Assembly (NCBI RefSeq): GCF_001544015.1
Contig: NZ_AP014924.1
Coordinates: forward strand, 248,001 to 312,000
Origin: Limnochorda pilosa
GTDB lineage: Bacteria; Bacillota; Limnochordia; Limnochordales; Limnochordaceae
Reading direction: 5' to 3'
Length of the DNA stretch: 64,000 nt
Made by a program: the position numbers and the translations under genes. Shown piece by piece: positions 1 to 8,846 of this stretch (the stretch's first letter is position 1; the number at the start of each line of letters is the position of its first letter). Below the pieces are notes generated by a model. It had not been told where the DNA came from. It made no database searches and worked only from the letters and a program-made list of their open reading frames with translations.

Positions 1-298
1 GCGGTGGTCACGCGACAACTCGTTCAGACGCCGCTCCAAGCCCGCTGGCTTCAACGGAGCCACCGCTCTCCAGCGGTGGTCACGACGCGAAGTCCGTCAC
101 GCCCCACTCGGCGTAGTCGCTTCAACGGAGCCACCGCTCTCCAGCGGTGGTCACGGGAGCTTGGCGATGAGGTCCCGCAGCGCGCCGACGCTTCAACGGA
201 GCCACCGCTCTCCAGCGGTGGTCACCAGCGAACGAGACGCCGGTTGCCACGTCGATATCGACGCTTCAACGGAGCCACCGCTCTCCAGCGGTGGTCAC
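1..298 (-). CRISPR. CRISPR array, type I-G, right-hand end; continues beyond base 1
   Basis: Four complete identical 36-bp repeats lie at 48-83, 119-154, 190-225 and 263-298, and the last 11 bases of a fifth at 1-11. Spacers are 12-47 (36 bp), 84-118 (35), 155-189 (35) and 226-262 (37). Each repeat contains a perfect 8-bp inverted repeat CCACCGCT/AGCGGTGG with a CTCC loop. Read on the minus strand, the repeat ends GTTGAAGC, resembling the usual ATTGAAAC-type 3' handle, with the hairpin just upstream. This suggests transcription leftwards on the minus strand, as for the cas genes, with the leader at 299-571 and the newest spacer at 226-262. The orientation is inferred; the repeats are read directly. 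Confidence 0.97.
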
Positions 299-571
299 CC
301 CTCCTTGTGCAGGACGCTTCCCTAGGGCTCTCTCGCCCTTCCTTTCGAGCACCCCCCTTGGCTCCAGTGGAGCAGGGGTCTCTCTGGCACGCGCACCAAC
401 CGCGCGACTCCGTCTGCGTCGAGCTTTCGAGCACCGCCAGGCGATTCGTGCTCACTGGAGCGCTCGAACCGTGGACCGAGTCTCGTCACTGCTCCCGTCT
501 TCACCACCCGGCTTCTTTCAATTGTCAAGGTACAAAGACAAGGCAAAGGCATTCCGTCTCCGTCGGTCCCC
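299..571 (-). promoter_or_regulatory. Probable CRISPR leader between csb3 and the array
   Basis: This 273-bp stretch has no convincing gene. It separates the last repeat from the csb3 stop codon, and by the inferred repeat orientation it is the leader. On the minus strand a TTGACA lies at 523-528 next to an A/T-rich patch, but I see no good -10 box at the right distance. The motif CTTTCGAGCACC occurs twice (near 342-353 and 424-435), each followed by a CCAGTGGAGC- or CACTGGAGC-like string, so the leader carries an imperfect internal duplication. Confidence 0.55.
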
Positions 572-1519
572 CTAGACCGCAACGACCTCCCGTGGACCAG
601 CGCCAAGGAGCGCTCGTGCGGCCGAGAAGTTCCGGTACCGGTCTTCGGTGGACCGCAGGGACTCGAACACTTCCACTACCCCCAGCGCATGCAGCCTTCT
701 CGGATCAGGTCGCTCGCGCCCGAGCTCGGGGTGGGTCATCAGCGAGCGCGCAACGTCCAGAGGGATCGCCGGCTCCCAAATGGGCCAGCGTGTGGCCCAG
801 CCGCGCTCGTTGCGCACGAAGGAGGCCGTGAAGAGCATCCTCCCCACGATGGCTGTCGGGAAGAACGGGAGCGCCTCAATGGCGAGCCTATTCGCCCCGC
901 GCTCGGTTCGGATGGGGAACTCCTTGGAGTCCTTCGGGTCGTCGGCTCGGTACGCGTAGCGCCGATCATCCGCCGGGTCCCAGCGCATGGCCGGGCTTGG
1001 GTCCCGATAGCGCCAAACCTCGAAGAGGGCCTGACGGATGTGCTCGGGCTTCGTACCCCGCACGAGCTTTCCGATCATGTCGAAGAACCGTTGCTGTCCC
1101 GCACCGACCGTCCGAAGGGCCGTGTCCTGGATGCGGCCGTTATCGTTGGTGACGAGCTCACAGCCGTAAGCCAGCGCAAAGTCCGCGAGCCTCCGATCCG
1201 TCGCTCCCGCAGCGTCCGCCGCTTGGCGAGCGAACGCGGCAAACGCTGGTCCCTCCACGGGGAGGCTGTTCCCAAGGGCCGTGAACTCGGGCGCCCCGTC
1301 CCTCGCACTCAGGTATTCGTGCAGTGCTTCGACAAGCGCCTCCTGAGAGACGTCTGGGGCAACATGCCAAGCCGGCCGCCATCCCTGGGGGAGCAACTGC
1401 CATCGCATCCGGACGTCGCTCGAAGGCCGGATCTCGGTCAAGGTTCTGAACGTCCCCATCGTCGCCAGGAACCCCAGGAGGTTCTCCCCCGGTGGGCCGA
1501 TCGCGATGTGTTCGCTCAT
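572..1519 (-). CDS. csb3: Csb3 / GSU0052-like type I-G Cas protein
   Basis: A 315-residue protein and the last gene of the cas operon. The N-terminal GENLLGFLATMGTF segment resembles the start of Cas8-like and csb3/GSU0052 proteins, and a later MRWDPADDRRYAYRADDP stretch fits what I recall of that family. It probably acts as an accessory or large-subunit-like component of the type I-G effector; its exact role is not settled. The ATG at 1519 was chosen because GGGAGGGG lies 7-8 bases upstream and the start overlaps the cas3 stop as ATGA. A longer reading starting at 1594 lacks support. The family call rests on remembered motifs plus the very clear neighbours. Confidence 0.8.
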   Translation of the reverse strand: MSEHIAIGPPGENLLGFLATMGTFRTLTEIRPSSDVRMRWQLLPQGWRPAWHVAPDVSQEALVEALHEYLSARDGAPEFTALGNSLPVEGPAFAAFARQAADAAGATDRRLADFALAYGCELVTNDNGRIQDTALRTVGAGQQRFFDMIGKLVRGTKPEHIRQALFEVWRYRDPSPAMRWDPADDRRYAYRADDPKDSKEFPIRTERGANRLAIEALPFFPTAIVGRMLFTASFVRNERGWATRWPIWEPAIPLDVARSLMTHPELGRERPDPRRLHALGVVEVFESLRSTEDRYRNFSAARALLGAGPREVVAV

Positions 1520-4479
1520 GCCGACCCCTCCCTCTCGGAGACCCGGTGGTCCGCAAGCCGGAGCACCGCCTCCAGGTAGGCCAGGCCGTACCATCCGAAC
1601 CGCCGGGTCAGCCTCCAGAACCGCTCCGCGACCCCGCCGTCCAGCCTCGCGAAGCCGTCAGGTCTGAGGGCAAACCGTCTTCCTGCATGTCCGACAGAGA
1701 CTACAGGTGCCTGGTGGTCATCTACGGGAGGCATGAAGGGCCTTCCACACCCGTGGTGACTCGACACCAGGTGCATGAAGAGCTCCCTTTGCCACTCCTC
1801 CCACCCTTCACGGCCCCGGGCCTGCTCTTCCACGAGAAGGAGCGATGTCGCCTCGTGGCGATACCCTGCAGGTAAGCCGCTGGCGCGTCGTGCAAGCTGA
1901 ATGCCGGCCCGTGAGCGGGCTGGCATCGGTGACTTGGCGAGCGGGGCCTCCGCCACGGCAGCCGCCACTTCGTCTCCGCCATGAAGGAGGAGCTGGAAAC
2001 GGGGGTCCAGCTTGCCCAGGTCGTGAGCGGCGCCAGCCTGTTCGAGGACCTCAACCACACGTTCCGCGAGTCCGCACGCCTGGGCGGTCGCTTTGGCCTC
2101 TTGCGCCACACTTTGGAGGTGCGAGGCGAGCGGCACCCCCCCTACGAACGACGTCTCATCGTCCTCGTCCGTCAGTCCCGCCATGACCTCTACCGGGTCG
2201 TGAAGGAAGCGACCGCCAACCAGAAGCACCCCTTCCCCTGCCGGGTGGGCGAAGCGCCGTCGAGAGGGGTCCCGGGCCAGCGCCCCGGCAGCGGTCTTCA
2301 TCCACCCCGGCGCCTGATCGAGCTCTGGCAGATGCTCGAGGAGCCGTTGCTCTGCTTGCACCACCCCGGACCGGGTCTCGTCCTGTCGAACCGCAGTGAG
2401 GAGCTTCTCCAGGAGGTCCGGGACCGGCGCCGGGACGTCCTCTCGAAGAGCCTGATCCAACAGGGCACCGTGAAGCCGCAAGACGGCCTTGCCCCTTGCG
2501 CTGGCGGACACCCGATCGCCCAGGTCGTCCACCGGGAGGGAGGAGGCCGGATGCCAGCCGAAGCGGTCGCACCCGCCATAGGAGGACGGCACCACGATGG
2601 TGTCACCAGGAGTGATCTCCCCGGGGGTGATAGGCTGCGTCCTATCCGCATCGGGCCCCATCCACCTGAGCGCCACGCGCCTTGCCCCTGCCGGTCCCTC
2701 CGGCTCCTCGGCCCGCGGCGTACCCTCCAGGTCCGGCACGTCGTCCACCGCGCCCCCGGCGAGCCAGCGCTGGACGGCCCAGACAGGCAAGGCGAGCGCC
2801 TCGCCTGAGGTCGGCGGGAGGAGCGTCACCACGTCCCGCCACAAGGATGGGTCCTCAGGCAGGTCCGCCCGCCAGACCACCTGAACATCCGCAGGCTGCG
2901 CATCGGGCCCGTGGAGGAAGAGGGACGGGTCCGGGTCGGGGCGAGGCACGGGGCTCGTCTGTACCCAGAGGTCCAGGTGACCCGGTAGCATCACCGGAGC
3001 CGGCCGCGCGGGGGTGCAGAGCTCGGCCAACGCCTCACCCTCGGGAAGGATGGCGTCCATGGCAGCAGTGCCGAGGTCGACGGTACGCACCTTGGTCCCG
3101 GGCTGCTTGGTGGCGTGTTCCTCAAGCCACGCCCAGGTCCTGGCCAGCGCCGGGCCGTAGATGGGATCCGACGGGCTCTTGCCCGTCACCGCGTCCGCTC
3201 GAACCACCACGGCCGCTTGGCTCGTGCCCCGGCGACCGAGACGATCGAGGCGCCCGAAACGCTGCCGCAGGGCGTCAATAGGGGCACACTCGGTCACGAG
3301 GACCTCAAAGTCCAGGTCCGCCCCGACCTCGATGCACTGGGTGGCCACGACGAAGAGCGGTCGCTCTGCGTCCACACCCACCGAGGAGCTGGCCCGAATA
3401 CGGGGCAGGTACTCGTCCAGCACTTCGGCCCGCTCGTACGGACGGGACCGCCCTATCAGCAACAACGCTTCGATGCTGGGATCGCCGGCAAGCTCAGAGA
3501 AAGCCCGGCGCGCCGTCCCCACCCGGTTGACTATGACGCCCACCGTGCGGGCCTTCGTTTCCTGCTGGACGCGTCGGGCTTCTGCAACTATGTGGGCGGC
3601 CAGCTTCTCCATGTTCTCCCGTTCGGCCCTGCGTCGGGCGCGAGGATCCCGTTCGGTTGCCTTGGCCGTCGGCACCTTCACCAGGCGTGCAGGCTTGCTC
3701 GCGGTGAGCCTGGGGCCCAGGACCTCGTGCCTACGGTCCTCGTCGTTCTCCCGGAAGACTCCCGCCGGCTCCTCCCGAAGGGTGGCGGACATCTGCACCA
3801 CCGCCCAGGGCGACGAGACGGGCGCCTCCGCCCACGTTCGGTAACGAGCGATCGCCTTGAGCGTGGCGGCGAACGCGTCCGACATGTGCGCCTCGTCCAG
3901 CAGGATCAGCGCGTCGTTGCCCAGGAAGGCTGCTTGGATGGGCAGAAGGTTGTTCGGCTTCGAGCCGTTCACCCCGTACCCGCGAAAGAGGAGTCGTGAC
4001 CCGACCTGGTCCACGGTGGAGACGCAGACCATCGGCTGAGCCGGAAAGCGGGCCCACCCGTGGTCCAGGTGCATCCCGCCTCGAAGGATCGTCGCCTGGA
4101 GGGGGACCTCCCCACCGTACCGTCCCAGGGCGGTGGCCACCTCCCGCAGGATACCCTCGCCGCCGCTCGAGGCTTCGCGAAGTGACTCCGCAAGCTTCCG
4201 GGCTCGCTCGAAGGCCGCATCGACCACCACGCGACGGTCCACCACAAAGAAGAGCCTCCTGGGCGTTCGCCGGTCCGCGGGCCCGCGGCATGCCTCGGCC
4301 GCCAGCGCGAAGACGCCGATGTCGATCAACGCGGTCTTGCCCGCTGCGGTTGGTAGTCCGATGGCCTCAGGCCACCCCGGCCCTTCCAACACCCGATGGA
4401 CCAAGCGCTCCTGCCAGGGGAACGGGTCATGACCGTGGAGAGCCTGGAGGAAACCGGCGAAGGCATCGGGGGTGATCAT
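1516..4479 (-). CDS. cas3: Cas3 helicase-nuclease, type I-G (helicase first, HD at the C-terminus)
   Basis: A 987-residue protein that unwinds and degrades DNA bound by the crRNA complex. Superfamily 2 helicase motifs are visible: GLPTAAGKT at about 41-49, DEAH at 195-198, SAT at 231-233, and QRFGRLDR at about 406-413. The HD nuclease is C-terminal: AHDLGKLD near residue 819, then HLVSSHHG and LADHRVS. C-terminal HD placement is the known arrangement for this subtype. The ATG at 4479 follows AGGAGGG by about 8 bases and overlaps the csb2 stop (ATGA); the 3' end overlaps csb3 in the same way, so translation is coupled. All key motifs look intact. Confidence 0.95.
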   Translation of the reverse strand: MITPDAFAGFLQALHGHDPFPWQERLVHRVLEGPGWPEAIGLPTAAGKTALIDIGVFALAAEACRGPADRRTPRRLFFVVDRRVVVDAAFERARKLAESLREASSGGEGILREVATALGRYGGEVPLQATILRGGMHLDHGWARFPAQPMVCVSTVDQVGSRLLFRGYGVNGSKPNNLLPIQAAFLGNDALILLDEAHMSDAFAATLKAIARYRTWAEAPVSSPWAVVQMSATLREEPAGVFRENDEDRRHEVLGPRLTASKPARLVKVPTAKATERDPRARRRAERENMEKLAAHIVAEARRVQQETKARTVGVIVNRVGTARRAFSELAGDPSIEALLLIGRSRPYERAEVLDEYLPRIRASSSVGVDAERPLFVVATQCIEVGADLDFEVLVTECAPIDALRQRFGRLDRLGRRGTSQAAVVVRADAVTGKSPSDPIYGPALARTWAWLEEHATKQPGTKVRTVDLGTAAMDAILPEGEALAELCTPARPAPVMLPGHLDLWVQTSPVPRPDPDPSLFLHGPDAQPADVQVVWRADLPEDPSLWRDVVTLLPPTSGEALALPVWAVQRWLAGGAVDDVPDLEGTPRAEEPEGPAGARRVALRWMGPDADRTQPITPGEITPGDTIVVPSSYGGCDRFGWHPASSLPVDDLGDRVSASARGKAVLRLHGALLDQALREDVPAPVPDLLEKLLTAVRQDETRSGVVQAEQRLLEHLPELDQAPGWMKTAAGALARDPSRRRFAHPAGEGVLLVGGRFLHDPVEVMAGLTDEDDETSFVGGVPLASHLQSVAQEAKATAQACGLAERVVEVLEQAGAAHDLGKLDPRFQLLLHGGDEVAAAVAEAPLAKSPMPARSRAGIQLARRASGLPAGYRHEATSLLLVEEQARGREGWEEWQRELFMHLVSSHHGCGRPFMPPVDDHQAPVVSVGHAGRRFALRPDGFARLDGGVAERFWRLTRRFGWYGLAYLEAVLRLADHRVSEREGSA

Positions 4480-5918
4480 GACGCGTCCCTCCTGATGCCG
4501 CGGCCACGCCGGTAGGGTCGCAGGAGGCCGAGGCCACGGTAGCGGCCCGCCCCGAGAAGGAGCGGCCCAGCGACGGGTTGGTCGAAGGCGACCAGTGCGT
4601 GCACAGCCGCCCGGCCCTTGCTCCACGGCTCGCGATGGAAGGCGTGCGAGGCGGGAACACCCTCGAAGAGCGATTGGACCGAAGTGAGGACGAAGGACGG
4701 CTCAGGCAGGCCCACCCAGCGGCACGCCCGGGCGACCAGCTCTTCCTCCTCCCCTTCCCGTTTCGGAAACCGGTCCAGGAGCAGCGGGGTGACCGTGGCC
4801 CACCGCGTGGAAGGGCTCATCCAGGTGGACGGGGTGAGTTGTCTCTGGGGCGGGGTGCCCGTCACGCGCTCGAGCTCCCACTCACCCAGGCGGCCCATCA
4901 CCAACCGGGTTACCCTCCCTAGGGCACGCAGAACCTGCAGGCGTTCGGAGCCGGCAAGCCCCTTGGGCAAGAAGGCGGCAAGCCCCATGAGGTGCCCGTC
5001 TGCGTGCGGGCGGCCCACATCGGGAAGTGGGGCGAACGCGACGTGCGGCCGGGTGGATGGCGCCCCGTCGGCCCTATGACCGGACAGGGCTTCAGGAACG
5101 GGTTCCGGGCACTGAGCCATGGCCGCCGCGCGGAATAGCTGCGTCACAGCGTCAGCGGCAACTATGGGGAGCACCGGCCCGGCCACCCTGCGGAAGACCA
5201 GCATCTCCTCGAACACACCGCTCAGGGCGCGCTGGCCCTCCGTAGCCTCCCCTAGCGTCCGGTACGCCTGCGCACGGGATGGGAGAAGGCCCCACACCCC
5301 CGTTTCACCCCTGCGCTGGTAGGAGCGATCCAGGGCTTCCAATTGACCCTCGAAGGTGACCCGGAGCACCACCGTGTCTGCGGCAGGCTCCGTCGGGACG
5401 TGGGTGGGAGCTGGGGGCTGTTCACAAAGACGCAGGGAGACCAACGAGGAGGAGTGCCCGAGCGAGGCGACCCTTCCTGCGAGCTCCGCCGCCGCCTCCA
5501 GAAGGGCCTGGGAGGGCGTGGCATCAGGCCAAGTCATGTACACCGTCGGACGGTGAGGTATCACTGAAGGAAAGGTCCGGGGCTGGCGGGGCCTGGCCTC
5601 TGGGAGGAGGCGTCTGGCCGCGGCAAAGTCACCGTTGCCGGCAGCCTTCGCTTGAGGAGCCCGCACGTCGTTGACCGGAACGTGGTGGATCGGGACGTCA
5701 GCCCTTTCGGCGTCGGAGGCCGAGATCACTGGAGGGGGCTGTAGTTCCAGCCACTCCAGGAAGGCCCTGTGGGGCTGGGCGGCTCCAGTTTCACAGAACG
5801 CAGCCACGAGAGCCGAGAAGACCCGCGCGGGATGCGGAGGCCATTCGGGGACGCTCCGATCCTCCACAGACTGGGCCACCGCCCGGCCCGTCAGGTAGCG
5901 AATCTCGAGCCCGAACAT
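4476..5918 (-). CDS. csb2: Csb2, Cas5-Cas6 fusion of type I-G (GSU0054 family)
   Basis: A 480-residue protein. The N-terminus (LEIRYLTGRAVA followed by EWPPHPARVFSALVAAF) is the characteristic Csb2/Cas5 start. The C-terminus has the glycine-rich loop of a Cas6-type RAMP endonuclease, GPLLLGAGRYRGLGLLRP at about 451-468. In this subtype the protein caps the crRNA 5' end (Cas5 role) and cuts the repeat transcript (Cas6 role). Its GAGGAG ribosome site overlaps the csb1 stop codon; the gap to csb1 is 5 bases. The cleavage His is probably within the ASHAFHREPW segment, which is inference. Confidence 0.93.
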   Translation of the reverse strand: MFGLEIRYLTGRAVAQSVEDRSVPEWPPHPARVFSALVAAFCETGAAQPHRAFLEWLELQPPPVISASDAERADVPIHHVPVNDVRAPQAKAAGNGDFAAARRLLPEARPRQPRTFPSVIPHRPTVYMTWPDATPSQALLEAAAELAGRVASLGHSSSLVSLRLCEQPPAPTHVPTEPAADTVVLRVTFEGQLEALDRSYQRRGETGVWGLLPSRAQAYRTLGEATEGQRALSGVFEEMLVFRRVAGPVLPIVAADAVTQLFRAAAMAQCPEPVPEALSGHRADGAPSTRPHVAFAPLPDVGRPHADGHLMGLAAFLPKGLAGSERLQVLRALGRVTRLVMGRLGEWELERVTGTPPQRQLTPSTWMSPSTRWATVTPLLLDRFPKREGEEEELVARACRWVGLPEPSFVLTSVQSLFEGVPASHAFHREPWSKGRAAVHALVAFDQPVAGPLLLGAGRYRGLGLLRPYRRGRGIRRDAS

Positions 5919-5923
5919 CGGCC

Positions 5924-7180
5924 CTACTCCTCGCCCTCGGACAACGTACCCCGCTGCATGCTCAGGCGGATGAGCTGGACGAGCTCCTCGGACGGCGTGA
6001 GCCTGATCTCCTCCTCTCCCCGGGTCGGCCAGGGCAGACCGACCTCACGGACCCTCCGCACGGCGTCTTCGAAGACGTTGACAGACTCCTCCACCCCAAG
6101 GGTAACCGGTGTGTCGATAAGGTTGCCATCCGGGCCGAGGAACTCGAAGACCTGGGGATCGTCCGGGAGCAGAAGGCACCTGGACCGAAGATCGTATCCT
6201 TCCTGTCTTTGGTGGACCACAGCTGCCAGAGATAGGGAGGCAAGGAGCGTCTGCGCAGCGAGGTCCGCCTCCGGCGAGCGCTCCCCCGTCGCCGGCTTGG
6301 GGAAGCCCAGGCGTCGGAGCGCGACGAGCGAGAGCAGGGTGGTCTGCTCGGCGTGGCTGATGGTCACCCCGCCCGGGAGGGGCTCATTGCCTCGCTCTTC
6401 CCGCACCAGGTCTGGGGTGACGTTCCCGAGGTTGAGTTCCGAAGCCTTTCCTTTCTTCCGGAAGGGCTTCTCGACGCCCTTCGCATCCCGCTGCGCCTTG
6501 CTGCTCTCGACGGTCCACCCGTAAGGAGCCCCCTGACCCGGCTCGGCCTGGTAGACTGGCACCTCGGCTCTGATCGGTAAGGGATCCACCCGGCTTGCGG
6601 TGCGCACCCCCACCACAGCATCGAATCCGACGATTTCGGAGACGAGCGCGCGCTGGAACTTGGCCCCAAGACCTCCAAGAGGACCTGTGGAGTCCCAGAC
6701 ACCGAAGATGAGCGCCGTTGGGCACAGCTCCAGCATCGCGGTGGCGTTGGCTACACGCGCTGCCACGAACCGACGTCCCGGCTCCGAGTCCCGAAAGGCC
6801 GTCCCGTCGAGGAAGCTGTCGCGAAAGACCGCATCGGCAATCCGGTGTGGCGCTTCGAGCGCCGTGATCCTGCGGATGGGCAGGTCCTCCCAGGTCCCGA
6901 AGTCTACGGAGAGCAAGGGAAACCGCAGGCTGCCGCGCTGCCACGCGGCGAGGAGAGCGAGCTCCATGCGGTTGGCCTGGGATGCCACCGAATCCAGGAG
7001 GACGACGTCCACAGCCTTCCCGTCGACCAGCCGCTTCTCCAGGGCATACCGGCCTCCCTGATAGGTGGGCGGGAAAACCTTCTCGTGAGCTCCACCGGCA
7101 GGCGTCAGGCGGGTGCGCACACGAATAGCCACGGCACGTCCGCCTACCGCCTCTTCCAGCCTGGCATAGAAGCTGTCCAC
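5924..7180 (-). CDS. csb1: Csb1, Cas7 backbone subunit of type I-G (GSU0053 family)
   Basis: A protein of about 418 residues and first gene of the operon. The signature KVFPPTYQGGRYALE followed by VLLDSVASQANRMELALL near the N-terminus is diagnostic for Csb1. It forms the repeated backbone along the crRNA. I chose GTG at 7180 because GGGGAG lies 8 bases upstream; a TTG at 7198 would add six residues but has no clear ribosome site. Order csb1-csb2-cas3-csb3 with overlaps or a 5-base gap indicates a single transcript. Confidence 0.94.
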   Translation of the reverse strand: MDSFYARLEEAVGGRAVAIRVRTRLTPAGGAHEKVFPPTYQGGRYALEKRLVDGKAVDVVLLDSVASQANRMELALLAAWQRGSLRFPLLSVDFGTWEDLPIRRITALEAPHRIADAVFRDSFLDGTAFRDSEPGRRFVAARVANATAMLELCPTALIFGVWDSTGPLGGLGAKFQRALVSEIVGFDAVVGVRTASRVDPLPIRAEVPVYQAEPGQGAPYGWTVESSKAQRDAKGVEKPFRKKGKASELNLGNVTPDLVREERGNEPLPGGVTISHAEQTTLLSLVALRRLGFPKPATGERSPEADLAAQTLLASLSLAAVVHQRQEGYDLRSRCLLLPDDPQVFEFLGPDGNLIDTPVTLGVEESVNVFEDAVRRVREVGLPWPTRGEEEIRLTPSEELVQLIRLSMQRGTLSEGEE

Positions 7181-7499
7181 TTCGGAGTCTCCCCTCAAGG
7201 GCGATCGAGGCGGACCGCCCCATCGCCGCGAGATTGCTGCTATTCACATTCCATGGAAACGGAACCATCCCTTCCCGGGCGTTGATGACGGAGCAGCACG
7301 CGCAAACGAGGGTCATGAACGAGAGCTTCCGTCGGAGGCCTGCTGTTACGTACCTGGAACAGCGGCTTGTACTCCTCCCTAACGCACATTCCGCACCCTT
7401 CGAGTCATACACCGGCCTTTTTTAGGAGCAACGAGACTTCAAACTTTGGTCATCGGCGTAACGTAGATTTCCGTCCCAAAGCCGGCTAGATCGAGGATG
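7181..7499. other. Intergenic region upstream of the cas operon, no gene seen
   Basis: About 320 bp between csb1 and the transposase remnant. It must contain the cas operon promoter, but I could not find a convincing -35/-10 pair on the minus strand. Open frames here have no recognisable homology. Confidence 0.5.
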
Positions 7500-7985
7500 T
7501 AACCTCGGCTGATCCTCACCAGCTCTTTGCCCGGGTGTGCCTCGAGGAACTTCCGGTCACCCTCTGTCGGCTCAAACTCGCCGTAGACCGAGACGGAGGT
7601 GGTGTCGGCGTGCACGGAGCGCGCACTTCCATCTCACCCAGGTGGACCGCCGAGAGCCCTACGGTCTGGAGGAGCTGGGGAAGGTCGATCTCGGCCAGCC
7701 TATCGAGAGCCCGCCCAAGGGCGTCGTCGTTCAAGGCCTCCACGTCCACCGGTTCCTCGAAGAGCAACCCCAGGTCGCGCTGGCGGTAGAACTCCTTTAC
7801 CTTGTAGAGCGGCTCGCGATCGAGCAGGAGGTTGACGATGAGGGCGACGACGAGCGTTCCCGGCGAGACCTTGCACTGAGTGGGATCCCACCGGACCATG
7901 GCGTTCACGATGGGACGGATGCGCAGCTGCTGGCAGAGGCGGGCCAAAAGGACCGCCGCTCCTCTATGACGAATGGCGAAACGCT
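7500..7985 (-). pseudogene. IS1634-type (DUF4277) transposase remnant, frameshifted and truncated
   Basis: The minus-strand reading from about 7983 to 7654 matches the N-terminal part of IS1634-family transposases: MVRWDPTQCKVSPGTLVVAL, DREPLYKVKEFYRQRDLGLLF and NDDALGRALDRL-like segments. The frame then breaks, and from about 7640 another frame reads SVHADTTSVSVYGEFEP and KELVRISRGY, the first DDE aspartate region of the same family. Most of the catalytic domain is missing. Terminal inverted repeats were not identified. The element is dead, but it marks past insertion next to the cas operon. Confidence 0.8.
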
Positions 7986-8149
7986 CTCGGCTGGGATCCA
8001 GTGGCCCTCCCCCGGTTTCGGGGGAAAGGCTGCGTATCCGGCGGCCGCAGCCCTGTCTGCTCCGGCGAAACCGCAATCGCGGGTCTCGCGTCACTCGCAC
8101 CAATTATCGTGCAGCGTTTCCGACTCACGAGACGCTTCTATGCAAAACT

Positions 8150-8457
8150 CCGTGGATCCTGCTGAGAAAGGGTGCGGAATACGGGCTGAAGGGGCTCTCG
8201 GACACCCGGGAGCGGCGCCGGCGGGTGGAGGACGTGCTGGACCTGGTGGGCCTGCGCGAGGCGGCGAGCCGGCCGGGTCGAGAACCAGGTGTGGGAGAAC
8301 GTGACCCCGTACGGCGAGCGACCCGACGACGGGCTCCGCGTCGTGGCCACCGCCCAGCTTCGGGAAGGCACCCGCCACCGGGCGGTGGGGAACGAGGCGA
8401 GCCATCCGGATGCAGTGCCGGTGACGCCCACCCTGGAGGACGGCTCGTCTGGCTCAT
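8150..8457 (+). pseudogene. Decayed gene fragments, one resembling an ABC-transporter ATPase
   Basis: Plus-strand frame 8166-8274 reads GAEYGLKGLSDTRERRRR then VEDVLDLVGLREAASR, resembling the segment between the Q-loop and signature motif of ABC ATPases. It lacks Walker A, Walker B and a start. The frame then shifts and reads ENQVWENVTPYGERPDDG to a stop at 8457, which I do not recognise. The stretch looks like rubble left by rearrangement next to the transposase remnant. The ABC assignment is tentative. Confidence 0.35.
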
Positions 8458-8508
8458 GAAAGGCGCCGAGGGCGCCGCCGGCCCCAGGTGAGAGCACGCC
8501 CGGCCGGG

Positions 8509-8784
8509 CTATGAGCCGCCGGCCATGGCTGGGATGATGAGGATCTCGTCGGACTCGGCCACGGGCGTCTCCAGCCCGCGCAGGAACCGGATGTCCTCCT
8601 CGTTGACGAAGAGGTTGACGTGGGTGCGGAGGGTGCCGTCCTCGGCGAAGAGGCGGCTGCGGGCCTCGGGATACAGGCGGGTGAGAGCCGCGAGCGCCTC
8701 GGCCACCGTGCCGCCCTCGGCGGGCACCTCCCGCTCCCCGGCGGTGATCGATTGGAGCAGTCCTGGAATGACGAACCTGGGCAT
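8509..8784 (-). CDS. CysO/MoaD/ThiS-like sulfur-carrier protein
   Basis: A 91-residue ubiquitin-fold sulfur carrier. It resembles CysO: VNLFVNEEDIRFLRGLETPV and the C-terminal ILIIPAMAGGS. Carriers of this family are adenylated and thiocarboxylated on a C-terminal Gly-Gly; here one serine follows the GG, so trimming would be needed. The ATG at 8784 sits 6 bases behind AGGAGGT. It lies 62 bp downstream of a threonine-synthase-like gene under a SAM riboswitch, so it probably supplies sulfur for homocysteine/methionine synthesis rather than for molybdopterin or thiamine. The sequence shows the family; the pathway is inference. Confidence 0.88.
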   Translation of the reverse strand: MPRFVIPGLLQSITAGEREVPAEGGTVAEALAALTRLYPEARSRLFAEDGTLRTHVNLFVNEEDIRFLRGLETPVAESDEILIIPAMAGGS

Positions 8785-8846
8785 GGGTTTACCTCCTCTA
8801 TGTCGCATGGACTGCTGCGAGCTGGTGCCGCACCTGCCTCAGGGGG

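Noticed and set aside
222-831. Open frames over the CRISPR array and leader on both strands
   Set aside because: They arise from repeat sequence and the antisense of csb3; no domain, no ribosome site.
689-1579. Long plus-strand frame opposite csb3
   Set aside because: Antisense of a well-supported cas gene in a high-GC genome; composition is typical shadow sequence.
6384-7412. A longer frame extending upstream of csb1 to 7412
   Set aside because: It is in a different frame from csb1 over the overlap and carries no recognisable sequence.
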